64,000 nt of DNA. Origin: Natrinema salinisoli (GTDB lineage: Archaea > Halobacteriota > Halobacteria > Halobacteriales > Natrialbaceae). The position numbers and the translations under genes were made by a program. Location: the NCBI RefSeq assembly GCF_020405205.1, contig NZ_CP084469.1, forward strand, positions 1,364,001 through 1,428,000, written 5' to 3'. Position 1 is the stretch's first letter; each line of letters starts with the position of its first letter. A model generated the notes under the pieces. That model saw nothing but the letters and a program-made list of their open reading frames with translations, did not search any database and was not told the origin of the DNA. Below, piece after piece: positions 36,447 to 45,829 of this stretch.

Positions 36447-37499
36447 ATGACGAGTCCCGAGGCACGCGAAGAGGCGGTACTCGAGGCGATCCGGCAGCGC
36501 CGCGAGCAGGTCAACGAGGCGATTCCCGAAGAGCTGCCGATCCAGCGACCCGAACGGCTCTACGAGGCGTCCCGATATCTGCTAGATGCCGGCGGCAAGC
36601 GGCTGCGACCGGCAGTCCTCCTGACGACCGCGGAGGCATTGACCGACTCGGAACCGCTCTCGGCGGAGTATCGGTCGCTCGACGCGCTCGACGACAGCGG
36701 CCCGGTCGACGTGATGGCCGCCGCCGTCAGCGTCGAGGTCATCCAGTCGTTCACCCTGATTCACGACGACATCATGGACGACGACGACCTCCGTCGCGGC
36801 GTTCCCGCCGTCCACGAGGAGTACGACCTCGAGACGGCGATTCTCGCCGGCGACACGCTCTACTCGAAGGCCTTCGAGATCATGCTCGATACGGGCGCGG
36901 AAGCGGACCGAATCGTCGACGCGCTTCGCGTGCTCGCGACGACCTGTACGAAGATCTGTGAGGGACAGTCGCTGGACGTCACCTTCGAACAGCGAACCGA
37001 CGTCTCGCCCGAGGAGTATCTCGAGATGGTCGAACAGAAGACGGCCGTCCTCTACGCCGCCTCGGCGGCTATTCCCGCAATCTTGCTGGGGGCCGACGAC
37101 GAGACGATCGACGCGCTCTACGGCTACGGCCTCGACATCGGCCGCGCCTTCCAGATTCAAGACGACGTCCTCGATCTGACGGTGCCCAGCGAGCAACTCG
37201 GCAAGCAGCGGGGCAGCGATCTCGTCGAGAACAAACAGACGCTGATTACCGTCCACGCCCGCAACGAGGGCGTCGACGTCGACAATCTGGTCGACACCGA
37301 CGACGTCGACGCGGTCACCGAGGCCGAGATCGACGACGCCGTCGCGGCACTCGAGGACTCCGGGTCGATCTCCTACGCCAACGAGACCGCCCGCGACCTG
37401 GTCGAGCAGGGGAAGAACCGCCTCGAAGTGTTGCCAGACAACGAGGCACGCGAATTGCTCTGTGAGATCGCGAACTACCTGATCGAACGCGGGTACTGA
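36447..37499 (+). CDS. idsA: geranylgeranyl diphosphate synthase-type polyprenyl synthetase
   Basis: A 350-residue trans-prenyltransferase that builds the C20 chain of archaeal lipids. Motifs: GGKRLRPAVLL, first Asp-rich motif LIHDDIMDDDDLRRG, second Asp-rich motif FQIQDDVLDL, and KQRGSDLVENKQTL. The bulky residues before the first motif (QSFTLIHDD) determine product length but I cannot fix C20 versus C15 or C25. Follows aRNase J directly. Confidence 0.93.
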   Translation: MTSPEAREEAVLEAIRQRREQVNEAIPEELPIQRPERLYEASRYLLDAGGKRLRPAVLLTTAEALTDSEPLSAEYRSLDALDDSGPVDVMAAAVSVEVIQSFTLIHDDIMDDDDLRRGVPAVHEEYDLETAILAGDTLYSKAFEIMLDTGAEADRIVDALRVLATTCTKICEGQSLDVTFEQRTDVSPEEYLEMVEQKTAVLYAASAAIPAILLGADDETIDALYGYGLDIGRAFQIQDDVLDLTVPSEQLGKQRGSDLVENKQTLITVHARNEGVDVDNLVDTDDVDAVTEAEIDDAVAALEDSGSISYANETARDLVEQGKNRLEVLPDNEARELLCEIANYLIERGY

Positions 37500-37653
37500 G
37501 CGGGTCCCGACGCGTCGAGTCACCGTCCGATTCTCGGTCCCTCGTGTTCCGGATCGATCCCGCTCGAGAGACGGTCTCTCCCGGTCGGTACGACCGAACT
37601 CACCGTTCGATATCGTCCGGGTCTTTTTGCGGCTGCCATACCGATCGAGGAGT

Positions 37654-38373
37654 ATGACTGACGACACCCCCGACAGATCTGCCGGCATCTCCTCCAGGCG
37701 ACGATTTCTCTGCGCGGCCGGGGCCGCCGGAACGGCCGTGACTGCCGGTTGTACCGGGTCGATACTCGGGGCGTCCGAATCGGACGAGAACGAGATCGAA
37801 CCCGAGGAGCCGAGCGAGCCGCGAGCCGGAACGCCGGGTGAGTTCTACACGCTCGTCGAGCGGAACGACATTCCGGTCGATTCGCTCCGGTGGGATGGGT
37901 CGGATCTGGTCCTGAAGTACGTCTCGGACGCCGAAACGGAAGCTGAGTCGAAAGAAGAGATCGAGATTATTACGACGGTCTACAACGAGAACCTCGTGAA
38001 AAACGACGCCGGAGTCGGCACCCTCTTCGCGGAGATCACGAATCCATTCACGGGGCAGGCACACGGCTGGGGCGTCAAGACGGAATGGTGTGAGCGATAC
38101 AACGCGGCCGTCGAAGACAGCGGTGGGGAGAGCGACGACGGAACCAGTAGCGACGGGGACGGGGACGGGGACTCGAGCGGCGGAAACGAGACTGACGGCG
38201 ACGGATCGGACGGTGGCAACGAGACGGACAGTGATGACAGCACCAACGAGACGGAGGGCGGAAACAGCACCAACGAGACCGACGGCGATGGCGGGTCCGC
38301 GGATATGGCCGCGGTCGTTCTCATCAGTAACGTCCTCAACACGCGAGTGTACGCGGAAGATCTCGAAGAGTGA
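37654..38373 (+). CDS. Tat-exported lipoprotein with sequon-rich acidic insert
   Basis: A 239-residue secreted protein. Signal: twin arginines in SSRRRFLCAAG, lipobox-like TAGC. A small alpha/beta domain follows (FYTLVERNDIPVDSLRWDGSDLVLKYVSD, EEIEIITTVYNENLVK). About 65 residues of Asp/Gly/Ser/Asn/Thr then interrupt the fold and hold at least five N-glycosylation sequons (four NET and one NST). The end (AAVVLISNVLNTRVYAEDL) looks like the last strand of the domain. The function is unknown. It lies between the GGPP synthase and gltX genes. Confidence 0.75.
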   Translation: MTDDTPDRSAGISSRRRFLCAAGAAGTAVTAGCTGSILGASESDENEIEPEEPSEPRAGTPGEFYTLVERNDIPVDSLRWDGSDLVLKYVSDAETEAESKEEIEIITTVYNENLVKNDAGVGTLFAEITNPFTGQAHGWGVKTEWCERYNAAVEDSGGESDDGTSSDGDGDGDSSGGNETDGDGSDGGNETDSDDSTNETEGGNSTNETDGDGGSADMAAVVLISNVLNTRVYAEDLEE

Positions 38374-38471
38374 GAGCGACGGCGGTCTCGTGACGGGGCG
38401 CGACTGGAGACGTGCACCGGGAAGAGAGCGAATCGCGAGGGTTTTTGGCCGGGCGCGAATAGCAGCGAGTA

Positions 38472-40217
38472 ATGGACGACGAGTTACGCGAGCGCGTCGA
38501 GCGCGAGGCCGAAAAGCACGCGCTGTTGAACGCCGTCAAACACGAGAGCGACGCCGCGGTCGGTGCCGTCATGGGACCGCTGATGGGCGACAACCCGGAC
38601 TTTCGCGAGCACTCCGACGCCGTCCCCGGCGTCGTCGGCGGCGTCGTGAGTCGGGTCAACGACCTCGCGTACGAGGAGAAACGCGCACGCCTCGAGGAAC
38701 TCGCACCCGAGGAACTCGCCGAGATCGAGGCCGAGGAGGAGGAAGACGAACACGATCTACCGGAGCTGCCGAACGCCGGCGACTACGACGAGATCCGGAT
38801 GCGGTGTGCGCCGAACCCGAACGGCCCCTGGCACGTCGGTCACGCCCGGATGCCCGCCGTCATCGGCACCTACCGCGAGCGCTACGACGGCTGGTTCTGC
38901 GTGCGGTTCGACGATACCGATCCCGAGACCAAGCGGCCGGATCTCGACGCTTACGATGCGATTCTCGAGGATCTCGACTATCTGGGCTTCGAGCCGGACG
39001 CGACCTACAGGGCGAGCGATCGGGTCGAGACCTACTACGATCACGCTCGTGACCTGATCGAGATGGGCGGGGCCTACACCTGCTCGTGTTCGGGCGAGGA
39101 GTTTTCGGAACTAAAGAACTCGGCCGAGCCGTGTCCCCACCGCGACAAGGACGCGAGCACCGTCCTCGAGGAGTTCGAGGCCATGCTCGAGGGCGAGTAC
39201 AGCAGCGGCGAGATGGTCCTGCGGGTCAAGACCGACATCGAACACAAGAACCCGGCACTTCGCGACTGGGTCGCCTTCCGAATGATCGATACGCCCCATC
39301 CCCGCGAGGAGGCGAGCGAGTACCGGTGCTGGCCGATGCTCGACTTTCAGTCGGGCGTCGACGATCACCTGCTCGAGGTCACCCACATCATCCGCGGGAT
39401 CGACCTGCAGGACTCCGCGAAGCGCCAGCAGTTCGTCTACGACTACTTCGGCTGGGACTACCCCGAGGTCATCCACTGGGGCCACGTCCAGCTCGACGAC
39501 TACGACGTCAAAATGAGCACGTCGACCATCGCCGAGCTGATCGAGGAGGGCGAGCTCGACGGCTGGGACGACCCGCGAGCGCCGACGCTCAAGAGCCTGC
39601 GCCGACGGGGTATCCGGGGCGAGGCCATCGTCGAGGCGATGACCGGACTCGGCACCTCGACCACCGACGTCGACCTCGCGATGAGTTCGATCTACGCGAA
39701 CAACCGCGATCTGATCGACGAGGAGACCGATCGCCGCTTTTTCGTCCGGGACGGCAACCAGATTCCCCTCGCCGGGGACTCGCCGGCCGAAGCGAATCCG
39801 CCGCTCCACCCGAACCACGAGGAGCGCGGGGTTCGCGAGATTCCGGTCGGCGACTCCGTCATGCTCGAGCTCGGAGACATTCCCGACGACGGAGACGGGG
39901 GAGACGACCGGCGGATCTGGCTGAAGGGACTGGGGTGTTTCCGGTTCGACGACGGCGTCCTCCGATACACGGCCGACGACATCGACGCGGTCCGCGAAGG
40001 CGGCGTCGACGTCGTCCACTGGGTTCCCGCGACCGGGAGGGTCCCCGTCCGAATGCGAACGATGGACGGCGACGTGACTGGACACGCGGAGCCGGGCGTC
40101 GCCGACCTCGAGCCGGACGAAATGGTCCAGTTCGAGCGAGTCGGTTTTGCGCGAATCGATCGACACGAGACCGACGAAGACGACGAGGAGACGGTCGCGT
40201 ACTACGCGCACCCCTGA
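38472..40217 (+). CDS. gltX: glutamyl-tRNA synthetase (archaeal type)
   Basis: A 581-residue class I synthetase. HIGH region: APNPNGPWHVGHARMP; KMSKS region: DDYDVKMSTSTI, where the second lysine is replaced. The anticodon-binding part is beta-barrel type as in archaeal/eukaryotic GluRS and GlnRS. The N-terminal extension (about 1-100) is helical and acidic. In halophiles it charges both tRNA-Glu and tRNA-Gln, with GatDE/GatCAB amidation afterwards; that is family knowledge. Confidence 0.95.
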   Translation: MDDELRERVEREAEKHALLNAVKHESDAAVGAVMGPLMGDNPDFREHSDAVPGVVGGVVSRVNDLAYEEKRARLEELAPEELAEIEAEEEEDEHDLPELPNAGDYDEIRMRCAPNPNGPWHVGHARMPAVIGTYRERYDGWFCVRFDDTDPETKRPDLDAYDAILEDLDYLGFEPDATYRASDRVETYYDHARDLIEMGGAYTCSCSGEEFSELKNSAEPCPHRDKDASTVLEEFEAMLEGEYSSGEMVLRVKTDIEHKNPALRDWVAFRMIDTPHPREEASEYRCWPMLDFQSGVDDHLLEVTHIIRGIDLQDSAKRQQFVYDYFGWDYPEVIHWGHVQLDDYDVKMSTSTIAELIEEGELDGWDDPRAPTLKSLRRRGIRGEAIVEAMTGLGTSTTDVDLAMSSIYANNRDLIDEETDRRFFVRDGNQIPLAGDSPAEANPPLHPNHEERGVREIPVGDSVMLELGDIPDDGDGGDDRRIWLKGLGCFRFDDGVLRYTADDIDAVREGGVDVVHWVPATGRVPVRMRTMDGDVTGHAEPGVADLEPDEMVQFERVGFARIDRHETDEDDEETVAYYAHP

Positions 40218-40262
40218 GTCGAATCGATCCCCGTCGACGGACCCTGACCGCTTCTGGAGTCC

Positions 40263-41159
40263 TTATCGCGAGTCGGCCGACCGGAGCGCAGCGGTCAGCT
40301 CCGTCGTCCGACCGAACTTGACCTGTACGTCACCCGCGACCCGCTCGTACCCCGCTGCACTGGCTACGATGCGGTGTCGCCCGTGCTCGAGCTCGAGTTC
40401 GAACGCGCCGTCGCCGCCGGTCGACGTCTGTACGCTGTCCGCGCGGACGGTCGCGTCAACGACGGCGGTTCCAGACTCGTCGACTACGGTCCCCCCGATC
40501 GTGCCGGTTTCCGGAATTTCGTCGTCACCCTCGGCGAGTTGCACCCAGCCGAAGGCCGTTTCGCCGTCCTCGACCAGTACCTGCCCATAGCCATCGCTGT
40601 ATCCCTCGGCGCTCGTGACGAGAATTTCCCACCAGCCTTCGCTCACTTCGAACCCCTTCCCCCGGGTTTCGTTGTCGGGGACCGACCCGCGTGACGCAGT
40701 GATCCCGTATCGCTCGTCACCGAAAACGTCGATTTCGCAGGGAATCGTCCTGCCGCCGCCCACCGGTGTCGCGGAAACCTCGAGCTCACCCGTACCGGGT
40801 CCCCACTCGCGCTCGAGGCGGACGTCTCTCGTGACCGTCTCGCCGTCCCGGGCGCGGACCGAAATCGATCGCGAGGCGTAGCCGGGTGCGGTCACCTCGA
40901 GTCCGTACTCGCCGTTCTCGACCGCGAGCGCGTACTGCCCGGTGTCGTCCGTCACGGTGCTCGTTTCGCTGTCGATCCTCACTGTCGCGTCGGTGACCGG
41001 CGCACCGAAGTGGCGCACCGTGCCCTCGATGCGCGCGCTGGCGGTGGCATCGAGGTCGGCCGCACCGGGGTCGGCCGCAGCGGTACCCGTCGCGGCTCCG
41101 GCCAGTCCCGAGCCGAGGAGGGCAGTCCGTCGGAGAAACGTTCGGCGATGGTTCGACAT
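40263..41159 (-). CDS. secreted protein with two carboxypeptidase-regulatory-like domains
   Basis: A 298-residue exported protein. Tat signal: NHRRTFLRRTALLGSGLAG...ATGTAAA. Two similar beta-sandwich units are seen: ARIEGTVRHFGAPVTDATVRID...GYASRSISV near the N-terminus and GTIGGTVVDESGTAVVDATVRAD...AAGYERVAGDVQV near the C-terminus, both of the CarboxypepD_reg/PEGA type with GT.....G..V..A.V pattern. A different beta domain lies between. The role is unknown, perhaps cell-surface adhesion. Confidence 0.7.
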   Translation of the reverse strand: MSNHRRTFLRRTALLGSGLAGAATGTAAADPGAADLDATASARIEGTVRHFGAPVTDATVRIDSETSTVTDDTGQYALAVENGEYGLEVTAPGYASRSISVRARDGETVTRDVRLEREWGPGTGELEVSATPVGGGRTIPCEIDVFGDERYGITASRGSVPDNETRGKGFEVSEGWWEILVTSAEGYSDGYGQVLVEDGETAFGWVQLAEGDDEIPETGTIGGTVVDESGTAVVDATVRADSVQTSTGGDGAFELELEHGRHRIVASAAGYERVAGDVQVKFGRTTELTAALRSADSR

Positions 41160-41350
41160 ATGAATCGACTGAAGGAGAGTGCGATCCACTCATAACCCTT
41201 CGGTCCGAGAAATCGGTTTCTGAGGCTGAATGACGCAGAATACCGTATTTCAGTCGAGGGAGAATGACGGACTATTTTCAATATACCGCAATCGGATCGG
41301 TCAGTAGTCGCTCCTCGAGCGCGTCGCGCGACGAACGGCGTCGATCGTGA

Positions 41351-41515
41351 CTACTCGAGGAGGTCGTCGGCCCGCTCGGGGAGCGGATCGGCGACGACGC
41401 CGTCTCGCCGTCCCAGTACGCGGGCGTGGGCCGCACAGACGAGTCGGTTTCCGTCCCAGGGGACGTGCAACTCGACCGCGGCGGGGCGTTCGCAGTCGGA
41501 CTCGGAACACGTCAT
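41351..41515 (-). CDS. tiny cysteine-containing protein, probable zinc-binding
   Basis: A 54-residue reading frame: MTCSESDCERPAAVELHVP, then WDGNRLVCAAHARVLG, ending ADDLLE before TAG. Cys3, Cys8, Cys27 and His30 could form a zinc site of C-x4-C...C-x2-H type. The acidic composition and clear pattern support a real gene despite its size. The function is unknown. It lies just downstream of the DUF456 gene on the same strand, 46 nt after its stop. Confidence 0.65.
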   Translation of the reverse strand: MTCSESDCERPAAVELHVPWDGNRLVCAAHARVLGRRDGVVADPLPERADDLLE

Positions 41516-41561
41516 TCGTCCGTGCGAACGACGGCCAGGGATTCAGTGTTTTCCCCGCCCC

Positions 41562-42047
41562 TCAGAACAGGAAGACGGCGATGAGGAATCCGAAGAGGAT
41601 CGACGCCGTCAGCAGGACCTGGACCGCCGTCGAGGCGAGCACGCCGATCGTGGTGTAGACGGCCGATCGCGTGCTCCCCTCGAGTTCCCCGTTGCGGACG
41701 AACTCGAGGACGAAGACGGTCCCGAAGAGGCCGGCGAGTAGTCCCAGCGGGCCGGTGACGATCATGAGGACGATCCCGACGACGGCGGCCACGGCGGTGG
41801 TCAGCCAGGACGCGCCGCCGGCCCTGGCGGCGATCGAGCCGCCGAAGAACTCGACGAGCGCGGTGACGACGGCGATGAGAGCGAGGACGGCGAACGTGAG
41901 GGCACCGAGTTCGGCGAAGCCGGACCCCCACCAATAGACCACGAGTCCGGCCAGCGAGAGGAGGCCGCTGGGGACCATCGGGACGGCGGCGCCCACGATG
42001 GCGCCGGCGAGCAACGCGATCGCGACGACGGTAACGACATCGACCAT
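41562..42047 (-). CDS. DUF456 membrane protein
   Basis: A 161-residue protein made almost wholly of membrane helices (about four to five), with the DUF456 pattern: AGAIVGAAVPMVPSGLLSLAGLVVYWWGSGF, then ALVEFFGGSIAARAGGASWLTTAVAAVVGIVL and PLGLLAGLFGTVFVLEFVRNG. The glycine-rich loops are typical of this family. Function unknown. It is divergent from the SDR gene, with the palindromes at 42094-42120 between. Confidence 0.85.
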   Translation of the reverse strand: MVDVVTVVAIALLAGAIVGAAVPMVPSGLLSLAGLVVYWWGSGFAELGALTFAVLALIAVVTALVEFFGGSIAARAGGASWLTTAVAAVVGIVLMIVTGPLGLLAGLFGTVFVLEFVRNGELEGSTRSAVYTTIGVLASTAVQVLLTASILFGFLIAVFLF

Positions 42048-42093
42048 ACCGGTGGGGACGACGGACCGCGGCAAAGGCGTACCGTCTCCAATA

Positions 42094-42120
42094 CTGTTAC
42101 GTAACAGGTCCCGAACCTGT
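42094..42120. promoter_or_regulatory. two overlapping inverted repeats in the DUF456/SDR divergent promoter
   Basis: CTGTTACGTAACAG (42094-42107) is a perfect 14-bp palindrome. ACAGGT-CCCGA-ACCTGT (42104-42120) is a perfect 6-5-6 inverted repeat sharing four bases with it. They end 5 nt before the SDR start and cover its expected promoter, and so look like operators. Confidence 0.6.
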
Positions 42121-42125
42121 GGGGT

Positions 42126-42866
42126 ATGACAGAATCACGCGGTGCGATCATCGTCGGCGCATCGTCGGGCATCGGCGAAGCGCTCGCCCGTCGGCTGTCC
42201 GACGACGGCTACGAGATCGGGATGGCGGCCCGTCGAACGGAACGGATGCGACAGATCGGCTCGGAACTACCGACCAAAGCCTACGTCGCGACGATGGACA
42301 TAACAGCGACCGAGGACGCCCGCCGTGGGTTCTACGAACTGACCAACGCGATGTCCTCGGTCGACATCGTGATCATCAGCGCCGGCGTCGCCTCCGTCAA
42401 TCACGACCTCGAGTGGGAGGAGGAGCGACGGACGATCGACGTCAACGTCCGGGGCTTCACCGCGATCGCGACGGCCGCGATGGACTACTTCGAGCACAAC
42501 CCCGATCACGCGAGCGAGACGGACGGTCACCTCGTGGGGATTTCCTCGGTCGCGGCCCACGTCGGGACCGGTGGCACGCAGGCGTACAGCGCCTCGAAAG
42601 CGTTCGTCTCGACGTACCTCGAGGGCCTGCGGAATCGGGAGGCGAACGAGGACGGTACTATCGCGATCACGACCATCGAACCCGGATTCGTCGACACCGA
42701 CCTCTCGCTGGGCGGGTTCTGGGAATGCTCGCCGGAGACGGCGGCCAATCAGATCGCGAGGGCGATCTACAAGGAGCGCTCCCACGCCTACGTTACGCGG
42801 CGCTGGCGGCTCGTGGCGTCGTTCCTGGATCACGCGCCGAACTGGCTGCTCCGGCGGCTGTTCTGA
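42126..42866 (+). CDS. short-chain dehydrogenase/reductase
   Basis: A 246-residue classical SDR: cofactor motif IVGASSGIGEALARRL, the NADP-favouring ARRTERM after the second strand, a degenerate NNAG region (IIISAGVAS), catalytic Ser in GISSVAAHVG and Tyr-Lys in AYSASKAFVSTYLEGL. C-terminal hydrophobic tail (LVASFLDHAPNWLLRRLF). The substrate is unknown. Confidence 0.88.
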   Translation: MTESRGAIIVGASSGIGEALARRLSDDGYEIGMAARRTERMRQIGSELPTKAYVATMDITATEDARRGFYELTNAMSSVDIVIISAGVASVNHDLEWEEERRTIDVNVRGFTAIATAAMDYFEHNPDHASETDGHLVGISSVAAHVGTGGTQAYSASKAFVSTYLEGLRNREANEDGTIAITTIEPGFVDTDLSLGGFWECSPETAANQIARAIYKERSHAYVTRRWRLVASFLDHAPNWLLRRLF

Positions 42867-42917
42867 GTTCGATCGCTCGGACGTGGCCGATATCCGTTAT
42901 CCAGTGGCAGCGAGGAC

Positions 42918-45218
42918 TCACGAATCGGCGAATCGGTCTCGCACTTCGAGCGCCACGTCCGCCCCGTAGTACTCGACCAGCGGGCGGAACGCGTCGCCGA
43001 GCGCTCGCATGCACTGGCTGGCGGAGTGATACCCGAGGCGGTCGGCGACGGCGTCCCAGTCGTGTCCCTGGAGGACGCGCGAGACGAGGAGTCGCTCTTC
43101 GCGATCGGACAAGTCGACGGTATCGGGGTCGGCGACGAGATACCGGACGACGAGCGGTCGAAACGGCCCGGGGTCGACATCGAACAGTCCCGGCCCGTAG
43201 GCGGCACCCGCGACGACGCGCCACTCATGGTCGGTCAATGCGAGCGGCGGTCCGGCGTCGGCATTGACGCTTCGGAGGGCCGCCCGGGCGACGTCGGGCT
43301 CGAGATCGTCGAGCGCGTCCGAACTGAGCGCGGCGAACCGGCGGGCGAACCAGTCGGCGTGACGATCGCGCAACGCCGTCCCCTCGTCGGTCGTCGGCGC
43401 GAGCATGAGCGCGGAGTACTCGCCGCTGGCGTCGTTGCGCGTCGTCGAGACGTGGACGGTTCCGTAGCCGTTCTCGCGCCAGAACTCGAGGAGCCCGGGC
43501 GTCGCGCCGAACCCGGTGCCGAACCAGTCGATCGCGTCGGTTTCGTCGGCGTTCTCACTGACGACGCTACCGCCGCTGCCGTCTGCGAACTCCCGTTCGA
43601 TCCGCTCGAGCAGGTGCGACCCCAGCCCCCGCGAACGGACCGCGTGGTGGGTTGCGATGCGGACGACGCGGAGGCCAGCCGGCTCGCCCGCGGCCTCGTC
43701 TCGCAACTGGCTCGTCAGGACGTCCGGCAGCATGTTGCCGCGAACGCGGCCGCCCTCGTACATCATCGCCCGCGTTTCTTGTGGAAGGTTCCCCTCTCGA
43801 GCGAGCAAGGCGACGGTGACGACGTGGCCGTCGTGGACGAGCGCGCGGGCCTCGAGGTTCGGGGCGTCGAGCAGCCGCGCGAGGTCGTTGGGTTCGGTCC
43901 GGTAGTGTGCGAGGACCAGCAGGCCGAAGGCCTCGCGGAGCAGTCGGTCGTCCGCGAGCAGGTCGTCGGGCTCGAGTCGTCTGTACTCGACCGTCTCGGG
44001 CGCGGCGTCGGCCACGAGCGGGTCGACCGGCGGCCGCGCGTCGAGCAACAGCGCGCGAAACGCCCACACTTCGATCGGGTCCCCCGCCGCGTACCGGATG
44101 GGCTCGACGAGCGTGCAGTCGGTCACCTCGTGGTCGCTCTCGGCGAGTCGGTCCCGAAAGCGGACCGAGAACCCTCGCCCCGCTCCCTCGTAGCCGTGAA
44201 TCGTCGTCGCGAACGCGACGCGGTCGGCGGCGAGCAGCGACTCGAGGGTCGCGACCGGAAGCGCGGCGGCCTCGTCGACGATGACGACGTCCGCCGACTC
44301 GAGGTCGGCGATGGCCTCGGACGGCTCGCGAAATCGGATCGAGCCGCCGGACTCCGTTTCGATCCTACGTGATTCGACGGTCGCGGCGTCGCCCTCGAGC
44401 CGCTCGCAGAGTTCTCCCGCCCGGTCGAACAGTTCCGACGTGCTTCGCGCGGCCGGAGCGGTTACGAGGACGCGCTCGCCGTCGACGGCGAACGCCCCCG
44501 CAGCCAGTCCCGCCGCGCTGGACTTGCCGCGACCGCGATCCGCCTCGAGGACGACGGCCCGCTCGCCCTCGAAGAGGGACTCGAAGGCAGCGACGGCGTC
44601 GACCTGATCGGTCGTGAGACACGCCTCGTACGCAGCGGTCGGAAATCGATGGTCCGGCGGTGGCGTCGGCGCACCCGTCGAGAGACGCGGGGCCGGGTCG
44701 GTCAATCCATCGGCCTCGAGGCGACCGGCATCGAGATCGACGATCGCGATCCCGCGGTGTGCTCGGAGGGTCTCGACGAGGCGGCGTCTGAACCGGCCGG
44801 TAACGTCCTCGAGATCGAACGGCGGAATCGCGAGCGACGCGTCGAATTCTCCTCGTCTTTCCGGCCAGTCCTCGAGCGGCGGCGTCAGTAGAATCAAGAG
44901 GCCGCCGCCGTCGACGGCCCCAGTGACCTTCCCGAGCGCGTTCGGCTGGAGCTCGTCGTGCGTATCGACGGCGATCACCTCTCGCGTCGTTCCGAGGAGG
45001 TCGCCAGCGGTGACCTGCGGAACCTGTTCGCACCGAAGCCGATCCTCGGGACCGACGAGCGTCGTCGCGGTGATCGGGACCGACAGCGTATCCAGGATCG
45101 ACTCGAGGGCGTCGTACCCTCGCTCACGGTCGCCCGCGAGTACCAGTAGCCGTCGCTCGTTCGCGCGCCCGGCTTCCTCGCGGAGCGATTCGGCGAGGGC
45201 GACCACGTCGACGTCCAT
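42918..45218 (-). CDS. tmcA: tRNA(Met) cytidine acetyltransferase TmcA
   Basis: A 766-residue enzyme of the TmcA/Kre33/NAT10 family that makes N4-acetylcytidine using ATP and acetyl-CoA. Order of parts: N-terminal DUF1726-like region; RNA-helicase module with Walker A EADRGRGKSSAAGL and Walker B VIVDEAAALP; GNAT module with VRIATHHAVRSRGLGSHLLERIE; C-terminal tRNA-binding region ending ALEVRDRFADS. ATG 45218 is leaderless with CTATAC about 28 nt upstream. In archaea this family can acetylate many rRNA and tRNA sites. Confidence 0.94.
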   Translation of the reverse strand: MDVDVVALAESLREEAGRANERRLLVLAGDRERGYDALESILDTLSVPITATTLVGPEDRLRCEQVPQVTAGDLLGTTREVIAVDTHDELQPNALGKVTGAVDGGGLLILLTPPLEDWPERRGEFDASLAIPPFDLEDVTGRFRRRLVETLRAHRGIAIVDLDAGRLEADGLTDPAPRLSTGAPTPPPDHRFPTAAYEACLTTDQVDAVAAFESLFEGERAVVLEADRGRGKSSAAGLAAGAFAVDGERVLVTAPAARSTSELFDRAGELCERLEGDAATVESRRIETESGGSIRFREPSEAIADLESADVVIVDEAAALPVATLESLLAADRVAFATTIHGYEGAGRGFSVRFRDRLAESDHEVTDCTLVEPIRYAAGDPIEVWAFRALLLDARPPVDPLVADAAPETVEYRRLEPDDLLADDRLLREAFGLLVLAHYRTEPNDLARLLDAPNLEARALVHDGHVVTVALLAREGNLPQETRAMMYEGGRVRGNMLPDVLTSQLRDEAAGEPAGLRVVRIATHHAVRSRGLGSHLLERIEREFADGSGGSVVSENADETDAIDWFGTGFGATPGLLEFWRENGYGTVHVSTTRNDASGEYSALMLAPTTDEGTALRDRHADWFARRFAALSSDALDDLEPDVARAALRSVNADAGPPLALTDHEWRVVAGAAYGPGLFDVDPGPFRPLVVRYLVADPDTVDLSDREERLLVSRVLQGHDWDAVADRLGYHSASQCMRALGDAFRPLVEYYGADVALEVRDRFADS

Positions 45219-45377
45219 GCGTTCGGGTTGGAGCGGCGAGCGTATAGTAGCCACCGAACGCCACCGCGCGCTCGACCCACGACGGTTCCCCGACCGGCGT
45301 ATGATTGGACGACCTCGAGCCAGCGATCGCACATGTACGGGAGCATCGTTACTGGACCCCCGGACCGAGACGTCGAT

Positions 45378-45758
45378 ATGTCTACCGAGTACGACGATCT
45401 CCCGCTGGTGTACTCCTGTTCGGGGTGCTCGAGCGCAGCGCAGCTGGCGAACGATCTGGCCGTCTCACTCGACAGGGACGAAATGGCCGAGATGTCGTGT
45501 ATCGCCGGCGTCGGCGGCGGAGTGGCTCCGCTCGTCGAGACGGCCACGTCCGGGCGGCCGATCGTCGCGATAGACGGCTGTCCGCTCGAGTGTGCGAAGC
45601 AGTGTCTCGATCACCACGACGTCTCCCCGGACCTCCACTACAACCTCGCGAAAGAGGGCGTTCCGAAGGAGTACCACACGGATTACGACGACGACCAGGC
45701 CGCGAGGCTGCGGCGCGAACTGGAAGCGGACGTCGAGGAACTCGCGAACGCGGATTGA
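45378..45758 (+). CDS. DGC-domain protein, putative zinc-binding
   Basis: A 126-residue protein with the DGC pattern: VYSCSGCSSAAQLANDLAVSL, EMSCIAGVGGGVAPLV, and IVAIDGCPLECAKQCLDHHDV. Six or more conserved cysteines suggest zinc or another metal. The function is unknown in this family. Chosen start (ATG 45378) opens the fold. It is divergent from tmcA. Confidence 0.82.
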   Translation: MSTEYDDLPLVYSCSGCSSAAQLANDLAVSLDRDEMAEMSCIAGVGGGVAPLVETATSGRPIVAIDGCPLECAKQCLDHHDVSPDLHYNLAKEGVPKEYHTDYDDDQAARLRRELEADVEELANAD

Positions 45759-45829
45759 CGGTCCGCTCGCCGTCACGGACGATATCGGCGTGCGGTGGTA
45801 TCCCACGGACTCGTGCGTTTGAACACGCT

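Noticed and set aside
41301-41510. 69-codon Arg-rich minus frame
   Set aside because: It overlaps the better-supported 54-residue Cys/His gene in another frame and has no protein-like pattern.
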